From CAZVYS01 sp964630755 (GTDB taxonomy: Bacteria > Patescibacteriota > Microgenomatia > UBA1400 > CG1-02-47-37): a stretch of 64,000 bases of DNA. Location of the stretch: positions 1-64,000 of the forward strand of contig CAZVYS010000002.1 in the NCBI GenBank assembly GCA_964630755.1, in the 5' to 3' direction. The notes below the pieces were generated by a model. The model made no database searches. It was not told the DNA's origin and saw only the letters and a list, made by a program, of their open reading frames with translations. Of this stretch, positions 24,812 to 33,387 are shown piece by piece. Positions within the stretch are counted from its first letter, which is position 1; every line of letters begins with the position of its first letter. Position numbers and translations under genes: made by a program.

Positions 24812-26515
24812 TTAACGTTTTTCAACATTAAAAAGAGGACCAACTATCTGTATATTAGCCGGTGCTCTTAAGTTAAACCAATTTTTAAACTCATCTCCGC
24901 TAAAACTAATCCCATTAATATTTACATTAGTTGTTTTTCCATTACCAAAATCTGCACTAATCGACACCCCAGAAGCACTATTTATCGGTGACCCACCCCG
25001 ACTACTTAACTCACTCTTTACCCTAGCTTCATCCCAAATCTCTCCTCCATACGGATGAGGCTTATCTGTTTGATATAAATGATCTCCCACCCCACTATCT
25101 CGTTTAGCAAGCATAATCACGTTAGCTATATCCGCCACCTCCTCACCCTTTAACCAAGCTGACTTATTGTATTCTGATCGTGATCCCTGAGCCGCATAAA
25201 AACAAGGACTATCTTTATCATAGGCCTTATCATTAAGTTCAGCAAAAGACTCTACTCCTCCGGTAGTATCTCTCAATCTTTTTGTCCAAGCCGTGTCTGT
25301 TGACCAAACATCGCTTGACTTAAATGTATACCCTCCGTCTGTTGACGAATACCAAGCTTTTATTACCTGCCCTCCATTAACCATTACTTCTCCCCTGGTC
25401 TGTTCTACCGCCTGCTTCCACTGACCGGTTTTTGGATCATTCTTCCACACCTGGCAAGCTTGAGTAGTACAAATCTCACCAGCTCCATTATTAGTATACG
25501 AAAGAGCATACGATCTCGCCGCCACTGCCTGAGCTTTCAAAGCGTCCATATCCCAACTCTCTGGCATCTCATAAATCCCCAACAAATACTCATCCAGCTT
25601 TTTCTCTCCATGGCCCTGAATCTTAATCATAATATCTTGCTTGCCACCCTCGAAAGAAATGCCGTTAAAATAGGCTCGTAAAATATCCTTGTAATCCTGG
25701 CCCGCCTTAGCTCTCCCATAGGCTCCATACTGATTCATTCCCACTCGATGAGGAATACCATATGTAAAAAAAGCAAAAGCATTTGAAAAACCTGGATTAT
25801 ACTTATCATCCCTGTCATCCACACACATCATTGGCCCTGCTCCTAACGAACTTGGCAAATTCAAGCTAGCCTGCCTTTGAGAAATAATCGACTGCTGCTT
25901 AGCCGTCAAAGTTGCAATCTGGCTAGACAGCTTTGCCTGATATGCCTTAGCTCCTTCTATCTCTTCCCTAAAAAACTCAGCTTCTTTGTCCAACTGAACC
26001 TGTAAACTCGCTAATCTCACTTTATCTTCCTCAGCTTTTTTCTTATCTCTTTCAAGCTCAATCAACTCAGCTGTAATGCCCGCAATCACCTCTTTATCTT
26101 TATCTGTCACTGATTGCTGATAAAACAAATCTCTCACCGCATTCTCGCCTGAATCAGCAAACAACACCACTAAATGTGAAGGCACTCGACTAGATTTATA
26201 AAACGACAGCACTCTTTCAGCTAAAAGAACATACTGCTCAGAAAACTCCCGTTCCCTTTTAACAATGCTAATTTCAAGCGCTCGTAAATCTGCCTTGGCT
26301 TTTGCTATCCCTGCCTCAATATTATCTATTTTCTCCTGCAATCTAGAAAGTTCTGCCTCTAAAGGCTTAGTCGCCGCCACACTCTGCTCCCTAGCCTGTG
26401 ACAACTCATTAATTTGTTTTTGCAAATCATCATACGGATCAATTGCTCGAGTATATGCCCTTACTCCACCAAAGCAAACCGTCACTACTAACAACAAACT
26501 CAATATCTTCTTCAT
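24812..26515 (-). CDS. SpoIID/LytB-domain protein with coiled coil
   Basis: 567 residues from the chosen start. It has a classical signal peptide (MKKILSLLLVVTVCFGGVRA), a long coiled coil at about 25-210 and a SpoIID domain at about 240-480. The domain has HRVGMNQYGAYGRAKAG, then EYLLGIYEMPESW and DALKAQAVAARSYAL. SpoIID enzymes are lytic transglycosylases acting on denuded glycan; the coiled coil resembles amidase activators. A role in cell-wall remodelling is likely. I choose the second ATG because TATAAT (26523-26528) overlaps the first ATG and ends seven bases before the second. Confidence 0.85.
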   Translation of the reverse strand: MKKILSLLLVVTVCFGGVRAYTRAIDPYDDLQKQINELSQAREQSVAATKPLEAELSRLQEKIDNIEAGIAKAKADLRALEISIVKREREFSEQYVLLAERVLSFYKSSRVPSHLVVLFADSGENAVRDLFYQQSVTDKDKEVIAGITAELIELERDKKKAEEDKVRLASLQVQLDKEAEFFREEIEGAKAYQAKLSSQIATLTAKQQSIISQRQASLNLPSSLGAGPMMCVDDRDDKYNPGFSNAFAFFTYGIPHRVGMNQYGAYGRAKAGQDYKDILRAYFNGISFEGGKQDIMIKIQGHGEKKLDEYLLGIYEMPESWDMDALKAQAVAARSYALSYTNNGAGEICTTQACQVWKNDPKTGQWKQAVEQTRGEVMVNGGQVIKAWYSSTDGGYTFKSSDVWSTDTAWTKRLRDTTGGVESFAELNDKAYDKDSPCFYAAQGSRSEYNKSAWLKGEEVADIANVIMLAKRDSGVGDHLYQTDKPHPYGGEIWDEARVKSELSSRGGSPINSASGVSISADFGNGKTTNVNINGISFSGDEFKNWFNLRAPANIQIVGPLFNVEKR

Positions 26516-26556
26516 AATACTCATTATATTAAAGTCTTAAGGCTACTACCAATTAC

Positions 26557-26617
26557 TGAATGGCGAATGCCATTCAACTTATAAAGTTTAACAGGCTTTA
26601 CCCTGCGAATGCAGGGT
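26557..26617. repeat. Palindromic doublet, intergenic
   Basis: TGAATGGC-GAAT-GCCATTCA (26557-26576) and ACCCTGC-GAAT-GCAGGGT (26600-26617), linker 23 nt. An outer GTTTAAC/GTTAAAC pair (26586-26592, 26619-26625) adds to the second stem. It lies between the divergent SpoIID gene and the first pilin gene. Confidence 0.8.
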
Positions 26618-26632
26618 GTTAAACTTAGCTAA

Positions 26633-27043
26633 ATGAAAAAAGCTATCAAATTAGTTTTATTTATATTTCTCCAACTCCTCTATCCTGCTAAAATTTTCGC
26701 CGCTATCGGTGCTGATGGCGAAGCCTTTATTGGCTCCGTTCCTCTTTCTGATTGCACTAAAGGCGTTAACTCCAGCCTTGGCTTCATCCCTTCTGACCCA
26801 GTTTGCTTAGATAAATGGATTCTAGGCAACTCTATTCTCCTTGGTGGCGGCCTAGCTTTCTTGCTTTCTATTTACGGCGGCATCACTTTACTTCTTGCTA
26901 GTGGTAATCCAGAAAAAATTGTCCAAGCTAAACAAACCATTACCTCGGCTATCTCTGGCCTTCTTATTATCATTTTTTCACTAATCATCCTCAGATTCAT
27001 CGGAGTTAATATCCTTCAAATCCCAGGTTTTGGCGCCTCTTAA
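26633..27043 (+). CDS. VirB2/TrbC-like pilin
   Basis: 136 residues: a signal peptide (cleavage near IFA-A), then two membrane helices around the loop LASGNPEKIVQAKQ. This build is shared with the tandem array at 35.4-39.9 kb. By homology to VirB2 it should be a subunit of a pilus or channel in the membrane. It forms a pair with the next gene, 8 kb away from the main array. Confidence 0.75.
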   Translation: MKKAIKLVLFIFLQLLYPAKIFAAIGADGEAFIGSVPLSDCTKGVNSSLGFIPSDPVCLDKWILGNSILLGGGLAFLLSIYGGITLLLASGNPEKIVQAKQTITSAISGLLIIIFSLIILRFIGVNILQIPGFGAS

Positions 27044-27047
27044 TCTT

Positions 27048-27395
27048 ATGACTCAATCAGCTACTCAACTTGCTTTAAGTCTACCTGGCTCTTATGATAT
27101 TCCAGAAAAACCAGGTTGGGCAGGATTTCCAAATTTTAATTTCGGCTCAACAACAACTCCAGCCAAACTAATCAACGATCTTCTCCCTACCATCTTTGTC
27201 ATTGCTGGCCTAATTCTTTTCTTCTTACTTATCTTTGGCGGCTTTACTATCTTTTTATCAGCCGGCAACCCAGAAAAAACCAAAAAAGGCTCCAGCATGA
27301 TCACCGGAGCTTTAGTTGGCTTTTTAATTATCTTTCTTTCCTACTGGATTCTCCAATACCTTGAAAAAATCTTTGGAATAAAACTAGTTGGTTAA
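27048..27395 (+). CDS. VirB2/TrbC-like pilin
   Basis: 115 residues from ATG 27048. An earlier in-frame start at 27030 would overlap the previous gene. A hydrophilic N-terminus of about 40 residues is followed by two membrane helices flanking LSAGNPEKTKKGSSM. It is cotranscribed with the pilin before it and uppS after it. Confidence 0.75.
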   Translation: MTQSATQLALSLPGSYDIPEKPGWAGFPNFNFGSTTTPAKLINDLLPTIFVIAGLILFFLLIFGGFTIFLSAGNPEKTKKGSSMITGALVGFLIIFLSYWILQYLEKIFGIKLVG

Positions 27396-27396
27396 C

Positions 27397-28146
27397 ATGA
27401 AGCCTCCTCAACACATCGCTATCATTTGCGATGGCAATCGCCGCTGGGCTAAAACAAAAAACAAGTCCGAATTTGCTGGCCACAAATACGCCACTGATCA
27501 CACAGTTGAGGCACTAGTTGACCATTGCCTCAAGCTAAAAATCCCCCATCTTACCTTTTGGGTCTTATCTACTGAAAACTGGAAAAGAGGTAAAACCTGG
27601 ATGCAACAATACTTTAAGCTTATGCACTACTTTTTTGACAAAAAACTGGATATCTTAACTAAAAAAGGGGCTAAAATCACTTACATTGGTGATCTTTCTC
27701 CCTTTCCCAAAAGCCTTCAAACCAAAATTAAAAAAGTTGTTAACCAATCAAAAAACAACTCAAAAATAACCATTAATATTGCCATCAACTACGGCGGCCG
27801 TGACGAAATCCTCCGCGCTATTAATAAGTTGATAGCCGACAGAAGGTCCAACCTTTGCGAACGTGAAGGTTGGACCTTAAAGGACTCAAGTCCAAGCGCA
27901 GCTTCGGACCTGAGAAAAATAACCTCAAAACAATTCGAACGCTACCTCGACACCGCCAATCTTCCCGACCCCGATCTACTCATCCGCACTGGAGAGAACA
28001 ACACTCGACTTTCCGGCTTCATGCCCTGGCAAATTACTTATACCCAGCTCTACTTTTCTAACACCCTATTCCCCAACTTCACTCCCGAAAAACTCCAAAA
28101 AGCTATCTCTTGGTGGCAACAACAAACCCAAAACCTAGGCAAATAA
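27397..28146 (+). CDS. uppS: Undecaprenyl diphosphate synthase (cis-prenyltransferase)
   Basis: 250 residues. It makes the polyprenyl diphosphate carrier for peptidoglycan and glycans. Conserved blocks are intact: HIAIICDGNRRWAK (substrate Asp), LTFWVLSTENWKR, INIAINYGGRDEI and DPDLLIRTGENNTRLSGFMPWQ. A stretch of about 23 residues after NKLIAD (RRSNLCEREGWTLKDSS and on) is encoded by a palindromic pair and falls where the family has a variable loop. The track start at TTG is nine bases earlier; ATG 27397 fits the family. Confidence 0.93.
   Translation: MKPPQHIAIICDGNRRWAKTKNKSEFAGHKYATDHTVEALVDHCLKLKIPHLTFWVLSTENWKRGKTWMQQYFKLMHYFFDKKLDILTKKGAKITYIGDLSPFPKSLQTKIKKVVNQSKNNSKITINIAINYGGRDEILRAINKLIADRRSNLCEREGWTLKDSSPSAASDLRKITSKQFERYLDTANLPDPDLLIRTGENNTRLSGFMPWQITYTQLYFSNTLFPNFTPEKLQKAISWWQQQTQNLGK
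27843..27909. repeat. Palindromic pair inside uppS
   Basis: A 13-bp hairpin (arms 27843-27855 and 27866-27878) with loop TGCGAACGTG is followed by AAAGGACTCAA and a second hairpin GTCCAAGC-GCA-GCTT-C-GGAC (27890-27909). Linker and trailer match the copy at 4-74. Confidence 0.75.
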
Positions 28147-28169
28147 TTCCAGGTTACGAACCTGGAATT
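28145..28169. terminator. Perfect palindrome between convergent genes
   Basis: 11-bp arms AATTCCAGGTT and AACCTGGAATT around ACG. It starts in the uppS stop codon and lies just before the end of mvaD, so it could end both transcripts. The same hairpin, inverted, is inside the phosphomevalonate kinase gene (29560-29584). Confidence 0.5.
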
Positions 28170-28173
28170 TACT

Positions 28174-29142
28174 CTAGGATATAATCCTTACCCCTCTACC
28201 AATTCTATCCCGCTTCACTTCTATTACTCCTTCAGCTTGCTCTAATTTCTTAACCAGCTCTTCTTCATTTCTAGGCTCACAAAAAACAATCACACTCTGT
28301 CCTGTATTTAAAGTAAAATAACTTTCCAAGCCTTCATCTCGCCATTTTCGAATCTGTTTTATCACTTTCTTAGTTTCTGGTAATAAATAATCTAAACTTA
28401 GCCTACTCGTCTTCATCACTCGATGCATACTCAAAGCTTCAGCCTCCATCAACTCCCCTAGTTTAGTAAAATCTTTGTTTTTTATTATTGTTTCAATCTC
28501 TCTCAGCCTCTCTTTAACTCTTTTCAACCTAGGTTTAAAAAACTTACTAGTGCTCGCCAACTCATGACCTTTAGTTGAAGAGACTTTTTTTTCATCTTCA
28601 CTAACTACCACTATTAATATTCTCAAGCCCCAATAACTAACCGGAAAAACCTGTCTCGCAAACGAGTTTTCATCATCACTTCCTTTTGCCCACTCTACCC
28701 ATCCATCAGGAATCGACCTACAAGCCGACCCAGAACCAACTCTCGCTAATCTTGATAAATCTTTTTCACTCAAACTTAAACCAACTGCTTTACTTGCCGC
28801 CAAACTCAATGCTGCCATACCAGAGGCCGACGAAGACAAGCCCACTCCCATCGGAAAATTATTCTCACTCACCACCTTCATTCTTAAACTCACCTTAGCC
28901 AAATCTCTAATTCTATCAAGTTGCTCAGCCACTCTTTTTTTAGCTCGACCAGTTGCTCTTCCCCCATTTATAATCACCTCATCATCTTTAAAGTCCTTAC
29001 TTGTCTCTACCTCAGTTGTCGTACCTAATTTTCCCAAACAAACCGACACACTTGAATTAGCTGGAATCCGCAAATCACTATTCTCTTTACCCCAATACTT
29101 AATCAAAGCCACATTCACCGGTGCAAATGCCTCCACTCTCAT
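28174..29142 (-). CDS. mvaD: Diphosphomevalonate decarboxylase
   Basis: 322 residues. It converts mevalonate diphosphate to isopentenyl diphosphate. It has the family start APVNVALIKYWGKENSDLRI-PANSS, the ATP loop MGVGLSSSASGMAA and the characteristic GSGSACRSIPDGWVEW. The last gene of the mevalonate operon; its ATG overlaps the upstream kinase (ATGA). Confidence 0.93.
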   Translation of the reverse strand: MRVEAFAPVNVALIKYWGKENSDLRIPANSSVSVCLGKLGTTTEVETSKDFKDDEVIINGGRATGRAKKRVAEQLDRIRDLAKVSLRMKVVSENNFPMGVGLSSSASGMAALSLAASKAVGLSLSEKDLSRLARVGSGSACRSIPDGWVEWAKGSDDENSFARQVFPVSYWGLRILIVVVSEDEKKVSSTKGHELASTSKFFKPRLKRVKERLREIETIIKNKDFTKLGELMEAEALSMHRVMKTSRLSLDYLLPETKKVIKQIRKWRDEGLESYFTLNTGQSVIVFCEPRNEEELVKKLEQAEGVIEVKRDRIGRGVRIIS

Positions 29143-30029
29143 CTTTCCACCCTCACTCCTTCCGATTCTAGCTGCAAATCCAAAACCTCTCCTCCTGCCA
29201 ACCTAACTGCTTCTTCTACTTCTTTTCTACTTTCTTTATCAAGAAACGCAATCATGCAATCTCCTCCTCCAGCTCCAGACAATTTCGCCCCAAAAACTCC
29301 AGCTTCTAGGCTTACCTTAATCAGCTTATCCAGCTTTTCACTACTCACTCCCAGCTTTTCCAAAATCTCCTGATTTCTATTCATTAAACTACCAAACTCT
29401 TGCCACTCACTTTTTTCTATTAATTCTTTTCCTTTTTCTACTAACTCCCCCATCTCATCAAACCAACTCTCAACTTTTTCAAATTCTCTTTGCCTTAACT
29501 GTTTAACTCTTTCTACCATCCTAACCGTCTCTACCTTTTTTCCTGAATATCCCGTAATAAATTCCAGGTTCGTAACCTGGAATTTCTCAATCTCTTTCCC
29601 TCCTATCTTAAAATAAACCAACCCTCCATAAATCGAGGCTGCCAAATCAAAACCGCTTCCTAAACCTTGCACTTTTCTAACCACTTTAAAACAAAAATCA
29701 AACAATTCCTTCTCGCTCCACTTTAGTCTTTTCAACTCACTTAATGCTTTAGCTGTAGCCACAGTTACTGCTGCTGAGGACCCCAAACCATATTGACTTG
29801 AAAACTCGCCTTTTATTTTTATCTCCACTTCAATCTCTCCATGCTGCCTTTCAAACTCATTAACCACTTCCCTAATAAACTCTGACCACTCTTTTCTTAC
29901 CGCTTTTCCCCCAATAACCTCAACCATTATTCGCCTATTAACAGCCATTACCAAACACGGCCGATCATAAACCACTCCATGATCTCCCATTAAAAGTAAC
30001 TTGCCTGGCGCTGATACTTTAACTCTCAT
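29139..30029 (-). CDS. mvaK2: GHMP kinase, probably phosphomevalonate kinase
   Basis: 296 residues. GHMP motif 1 is SAPGKLLLMGDHGVVYDRP, motif 2 is YGLGSSAAVTVATA and motif 3 is KLSGAGGGDCMIAFL. LGSGFDLAASIYGG resembles phosphomevalonate kinases more than mevalonate kinases, and another better mevalonate kinase lies upstream. Assignment of the second phosphorylation step is therefore by motif and by operon logic. An inverted palindrome (29560-29584) is translated as QVTNLEF in a loop after KEIEKF. Confidence 0.75.
   Translation of the reverse strand: MRVKVSAPGKLLLMGDHGVVYDRPCLVMAVNRRIMVEVIGGKAVRKEWSEFIREVVNEFERQHGEIEVEIKIKGEFSSQYGLGSSAAVTVATAKALSELKRLKWSEKELFDFCFKVVRKVQGLGSGFDLAASIYGGLVYFKIGGKEIEKFQVTNLEFITGYSGKKVETVRMVERVKQLRQREFEKVESWFDEMGELVEKGKELIEKSEWQEFGSLMNRNQEILEKLGVSSEKLDKLIKVSLEAGVFGAKLSGAGGGDCMIAFLDKESRKEVEEAVRLAGGEVLDLQLESEGVRVER
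29560..29584. repeat. Palindrome inside mvaK2
   Basis: Arms AATTCCAGGTT and AACCTGGAATT around CGT. It is the exact reverse complement of the copy at 28145-28169. Confidence 0.75.
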
Positions 30030-30894
30030 TTCTCACCCCTTCAGCACCCAGCTTCACCTGATAACTCCTCCAATCACGCTCATTAACCAACTCTTTTACT
30101 TTGTCTATTTCAAAACCATAAACCAACAATGCCCCTGACCCTTCTTTCACTCCTCCGCCTCCACATATCTTAGCTACTCCCCCTACTTTCTCTATTTTCC
30201 TCACCATTTTTCTAGCTCTCTCACCCACCACTCCAATTTTTTCAAGCAACCTCTGATTTTCTCTTATCAATTCTGGTTTGAAGTTTTCAACAATATTAGC
30301 CATTCTTTTAAATTCTTCCTCATAACTACCTTTGGCCACCATCTTTACCATCTCGCCAGTTGTCTCCACCGGCTTCCCACTATCCACGAGTATAAAAGTC
30401 CAAGGGTTCCGAACCTCAGTAGTGTTCGGAACCTTAAAAACTTCAAATCCCCTATCTTTTTGAAACCTTAACACTCCTCCCTCTCTTACAATCGCTTGAT
30501 CTACCCCACTAGACTTTCCGTGCATAAAATCCTCAGCTCTCTTTACTATTTTATTTCTAATCCCCTCGCTATTATCCTTCATCATTCCCCAAACAATACC
30601 TGTTGCCAAAGCCGCCGAAGACCCTAAACCGCAACCAACTGGAATCTCAGACTTAATTTTAATCTTTACACCTTTCTTAACTCCCAGCTCTTCTAAACAC
30701 CACCTTGCTATCTTCCTGGCCAGCCTAGTATCCTTATACTTGTCCTCAATCACCACTTTATCTTCACTCAACCACCCAACCTCTATTCTCATTCGTTTAT
30801 CTATTGCTGCCACAATCGCTGGATAGCCATAAACCACTGCATGCTCTCCAGCTATAATCACTTTTCCTGGTACCGAAACTATATTTTTTTCCAT
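30019..30894 (-). CDS. mvaK1: Mevalonate kinase
   Basis: 291 residues. VPGKVIIAGEHAVVYGYPAI is the mevalonate kinase motif 1. PVGCGLGSSAALATGI is the ATP loop. KSSGVDQAI carries the catalytic Asp region. Motif 3 is CGGGGVKEGSGALLVYG, slightly divergent. It phosphorylates mevalonate. It overlaps the DUF35 gene by 16 bases and the next kinase by 11. A palindrome (30405-30433) is translated in a loop as KVPNTTEVRNP. Confidence 0.88.
   Translation of the reverse strand: MEKNIVSVPGKVIIAGEHAVVYGYPAIVAAIDKRMRIEVGWLSEDKVVIEDKYKDTRLARKIARWCLEELGVKKGVKIKIKSEIPVGCGLGSSAALATGIVWGMMKDNSEGIRNKIVKRAEDFMHGKSSGVDQAIVREGGVLRFQKDRGFEVFKVPNTTEVRNPWTFILVDSGKPVETTGEMVKMVAKGSYEEEFKRMANIVENFKPELIRENQRLLEKIGVVGERARKMVRKIEKVGGVAKICGGGGVKEGSGALLVYGFEIDKVKELVNERDWRSYQVKLGAEGVRNES
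30405..30433. repeat. GGTTCCGAAC palindrome inside mvaK1
   Basis: Perfect 10-bp arms 30405-30414 and 30424-30433 with loop CTCAGTAGT, in frame. Confidence 0.75.
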
Positions 30895-31160
30895 TTGACC
30901 CCATATTCTATTACCGCTGCTTTCTCAGCAATTCCAGATTTTCTCAACACTCCTTTTACTTTCATCCCCATCTCTGGCCTTTTACCACTCACCCACTGCC
31001 CAACTACTCTTTTATCATTAACCTCAACCATCACCACATAATACGGCTGATCTTCAAATCCCTGCGGTGACTCCAGTATCTTAGTAAAACTAATTATCTT
31101 TCCAGCTTTACCTAAATACCTCAACCTTTCATCTCGTTCTCTCCAAATCTTTACTGCCAT
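30879..31160 (-). CDS. DUF35 OB-fold protein without zinc ribbon
   Basis: 93 residues. It starts IWRERDERLRYLG, as in DUF35 proteins, and continues GKIISFTKILESPQGFEDQPYYVVMVEV, the OB-fold. In archaea the DUF35 protein forms a complex with thiolase and HMG-CoA synthase, channelling acetoacetyl-CoA. Here it sits between thiolase and mevalonate kinase. The usual CxxC...CxxC zinc ribbon between the WRER helix and the OB-fold is absent, so this is a shortened form. Confidence 0.75.
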   Translation of the reverse strand: MAVKIWRERDERLRYLGKAGKIISFTKILESPQGFEDQPYYVVMVEVNDKRVVGQWVSGKRPEMGMKVKGVLRKSGIAEKAAVIEYGVKWKKI

Positions 31161-31176
31161 AAGTATTGCTGCAGTT

Positions 31177-31203
31177 GTTCCGTAACCTAACAGTGTTCGG
31201 AAC
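31177..31203. repeat. GTTCCGAAC palindrome at the thiolase stop
   Basis: Arms 31177-31186 (GTTCCG-T-AAC) and 31195-31203 (GTTCGGAAC). It supplies the last codons (GSEHC) and the stop of the thiolase gene. Confidence 0.6.
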
Positions 31204-32332
31204 CTGCTCCTTTCTTTTTTAAAATATGCACCACCGCTGTTCCACCAGTTCCCCCCACATTATGCGCCAATCCAATCTTAGCTTTCTTAACCTGTCTCTT
31301 TCCAGCTTTTCCCTTTAATTGGCTTACCAGCTCCACAATTTGTTTTACTCCAGTTGCTCCCACCGGATGCCCGCAAGCTTTTAACCCCCCAGATAAATTC
31401 ACTGGCAACTTACCACCAAAGCTAAACTCTCCCTTTTTAATCTTTTTAAACCCCTCTCCTTTTTTACAAAAACCCAAATCTTCGATGGCTAATATTTCAG
31501 CAATTGTAAAACAATCATGCACCTCAACTAAATCAATCTCTTTTGTTTTTACTTTAGCTTTTAAAAATGCCTTTTTTGCAACTTCTCTAGTAGCTTCAAG
31601 TTCTACTAAAGATTTTCTTTTACATAAACTCGGATCATCAATTGCTACTTCACTGGCTAACACTCCCACTCCCTTGGTGCCTACCACCACTGCCGCCGCT
31701 CCATCTGTTATGGGTGAACAATCAAACAAACCCAAAGGCTCAGCCACACAAAAACTTCCCATCGCCTTTTTTAAATCCACTTCATACGGAAACTGAGCTT
31801 TAGGGTTCATCGATGCGTGAGCATGATTCTTAACCGCCACATAAGCTAAATCCTGCTTCTCAGCTCCAAACTCTTCAAAATACTTCCTAGCCATCAAAGC
31901 ATACAAGCCCACAAACGTTAAACCCGCCCTTCTTTCTTCTTTGCTCGCCGCTCCCATCAAACCTTTACTTACTTCCTTAACACTTCTATCTGTCATCTTT
32001 TCCGCTCCAATTACCAACACTTTCTTGTGCCTTTTAGACTCAACTGCTTGCACCGCTTGATTAACTGCCAATCCTCCAGAAGCACAAGCCCCTTCTATTC
32101 TCAAACCAGGCGCTTTAATTCCCAAACTACTACAAGCCATTGAGCCTAAATGTCCTTGATTATCAAACCGACTCCCCAGCATATTAGAAACTATCACTAA
32201 ATCTACCTCACTTGCCTTAATCCTTGCTTCCTTCATTGCTCCTAATCCAGCTTCTACAATCAAGTCTTCAAGACTCCTGTCCCACCACTCACCAAACTTA
32301 GTTTGACACCCTCCCTCAATCCCAACTTTCAT
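31187..32332 (-). CDS. Archaeal-type thiolase (acetoacetyl-CoA thiolase)
   Basis: 381 residues. It condenses two acetyl-CoA. The nucleophile is Cys83 in GACASGGLAV; the other active-site residues are in VEVHDCFTIAE and CGHPVGATG, and the His in HNVGGTGG. The order and sequence fit archaeal and SCP-x-like thiolases that complex with HMG-CoA synthase and DUF35. The ATG overlaps the HMG-CoA synthase stop (ATGA). Confidence 0.88.
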   Translation of the reverse strand: MKVGIEGGCQTKFGEWWDRSLEDLIVEAGLGAMKEARIKASEVDLVIVSNMLGSRFDNQGHLGSMACSSLGIKAPGLRIEGACASGGLAVNQAVQAVESKRHKKVLVIGAEKMTDRSVKEVSKGLMGAASKEERRAGLTFVGLYALMARKYFEEFGAEKQDLAYVAVKNHAHASMNPKAQFPYEVDLKKAMGSFCVAEPLGLFDCSPITDGAAAVVVGTKGVGVLASEVAIDDPSLCKRKSLVELEATREVAKKAFLKAKVKTKEIDLVEVHDCFTIAEILAIEDLGFCKKGEGFKKIKKGEFSFGGKLPVNLSGGLKACGHPVGATGVKQIVELVSQLKGKAGKRQVKKAKIGLAHNVGGTGGTAVVHILKKKGAGSEHC

Positions 32333-33387
32333 CCTTCTCTCCGATTGCTAATTTTTACATACTCTGAATAATTTATCTGCTCAGCATGATCAAATTGAGC
32401 TGCTAAATCAAACTTATCCTTTTTCATTTTTTTTAAAGATTTTAAAGAAAAACTATCACTCCCTGCTCCAGAACCATAACTAGTTACCAACACTTTTTCT
32501 CGTCTCTTTCCTTCTTCTAATACCTTAATCAAACCTAGCAATGCTGACGCACTATACGGATTTCCAATCTCATTTACTACAAATCCTTTTTCCATCTTCT
32601 CCCACTCAATTCCCAACCTCTGCCCAGTTCTTTTAGGAAACTTGCCATTTGGCATATGTAAAATCACCTGGTCAAAATCCTTAATTTTTTGTTTAGTTTT
32701 CCTCAAAAAACTTTCTGTTCCCTTAATCACTTTATCAAAGTATGCCGGCTCACCCGTAAATCTACCTGCATGACTTGGATACTTTTCTCCAGCTCTTCTC
32801 CAAAAATCTGGTGTATCAGAATTAAAGGAATTAAAATACTCAAATCTAGCTAACCAATTAAATTTTTTGCTCCCCAAGATCACCGCTCCAGCCCCAGCTC
32901 CTGCTGTAAATTCTAATGCATCCCCCATCTTACTCTGAGCTATATCTGCTCCTATCACCAAGCCTGCCTCAATCACTCCCGCCTCAATCATTGACGCTAT
33001 CATCACTAAACCCGTTGTTCCGGCTTTACAAGCAAACTCCAGGTCTGCAGTTATATAATCATTCCCCATTCCTAAAATATCTGCCACAATCGAACCAGTT
33101 GGCTTAACTGCATACGGATGACTCTCACTTCCAACTAAAACTGCTCCTAGCTGATTAGATTTTATCCCTGACCTACTCAAGACTACTCGCGAAGCCTCAA
33201 CCGCCAAACTAACTGTGTCTTCGTCAAAATCTGCCACCGCTTTTTGTTTTATTCCTAAACTATTAGCAATCTTTTTTCCATCCTTTCCTCGAGATTTTGC
33301 AATCTCCTCCACTGACAATCGGAATTTAGGCACATACCCGCCTACTGACACAATTCCTACTTTGGAAAATTGTTTTGGCCTAATCAT
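32329..33387 (-). CDS. Archaeal-type hydroxymethylglutaryl-CoA synthase
   Basis: 352 residues. It joins acetyl-CoA and acetoacetyl-CoA. VGIVSVGGYVPKFRL starts the fold. Cys120 (LEFACKAGTTG) is the acyl-enzyme nucleophile; the catalytic His is in ILHMPNGKFPKR and the Glu in DEDTVSLAVEA. GGGAGGAG ends just before the ATG at 33387, so I reject the TTG start 15 bases upstream. Confidence 0.9.
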   Translation of the reverse strand: MIRPKQFSKVGIVSVGGYVPKFRLSVEEIAKSRGKDGKKIANSLGIKQKAVADFDEDTVSLAVEASRVVLSRSGIKSNQLGAVLVGSESHPYAVKPTGSIVADILGMGNDYITADLEFACKAGTTGLVMIASMIEAGVIEAGLVIGADIAQSKMGDALEFTAGAGAGAVILGSKKFNWLARFEYFNSFNSDTPDFWRRAGEKYPSHAGRFTGEPAYFDKVIKGTESFLRKTKQKIKDFDQVILHMPNGKFPKRTGQRLGIEWEKMEKGFVVNEIGNPYSASALLGLIKVLEEGKRREKVLVTSYGSGAGSDSFSLKSLKKMKKDKFDLAAQFDHAEQINYSEYVKISNRREG

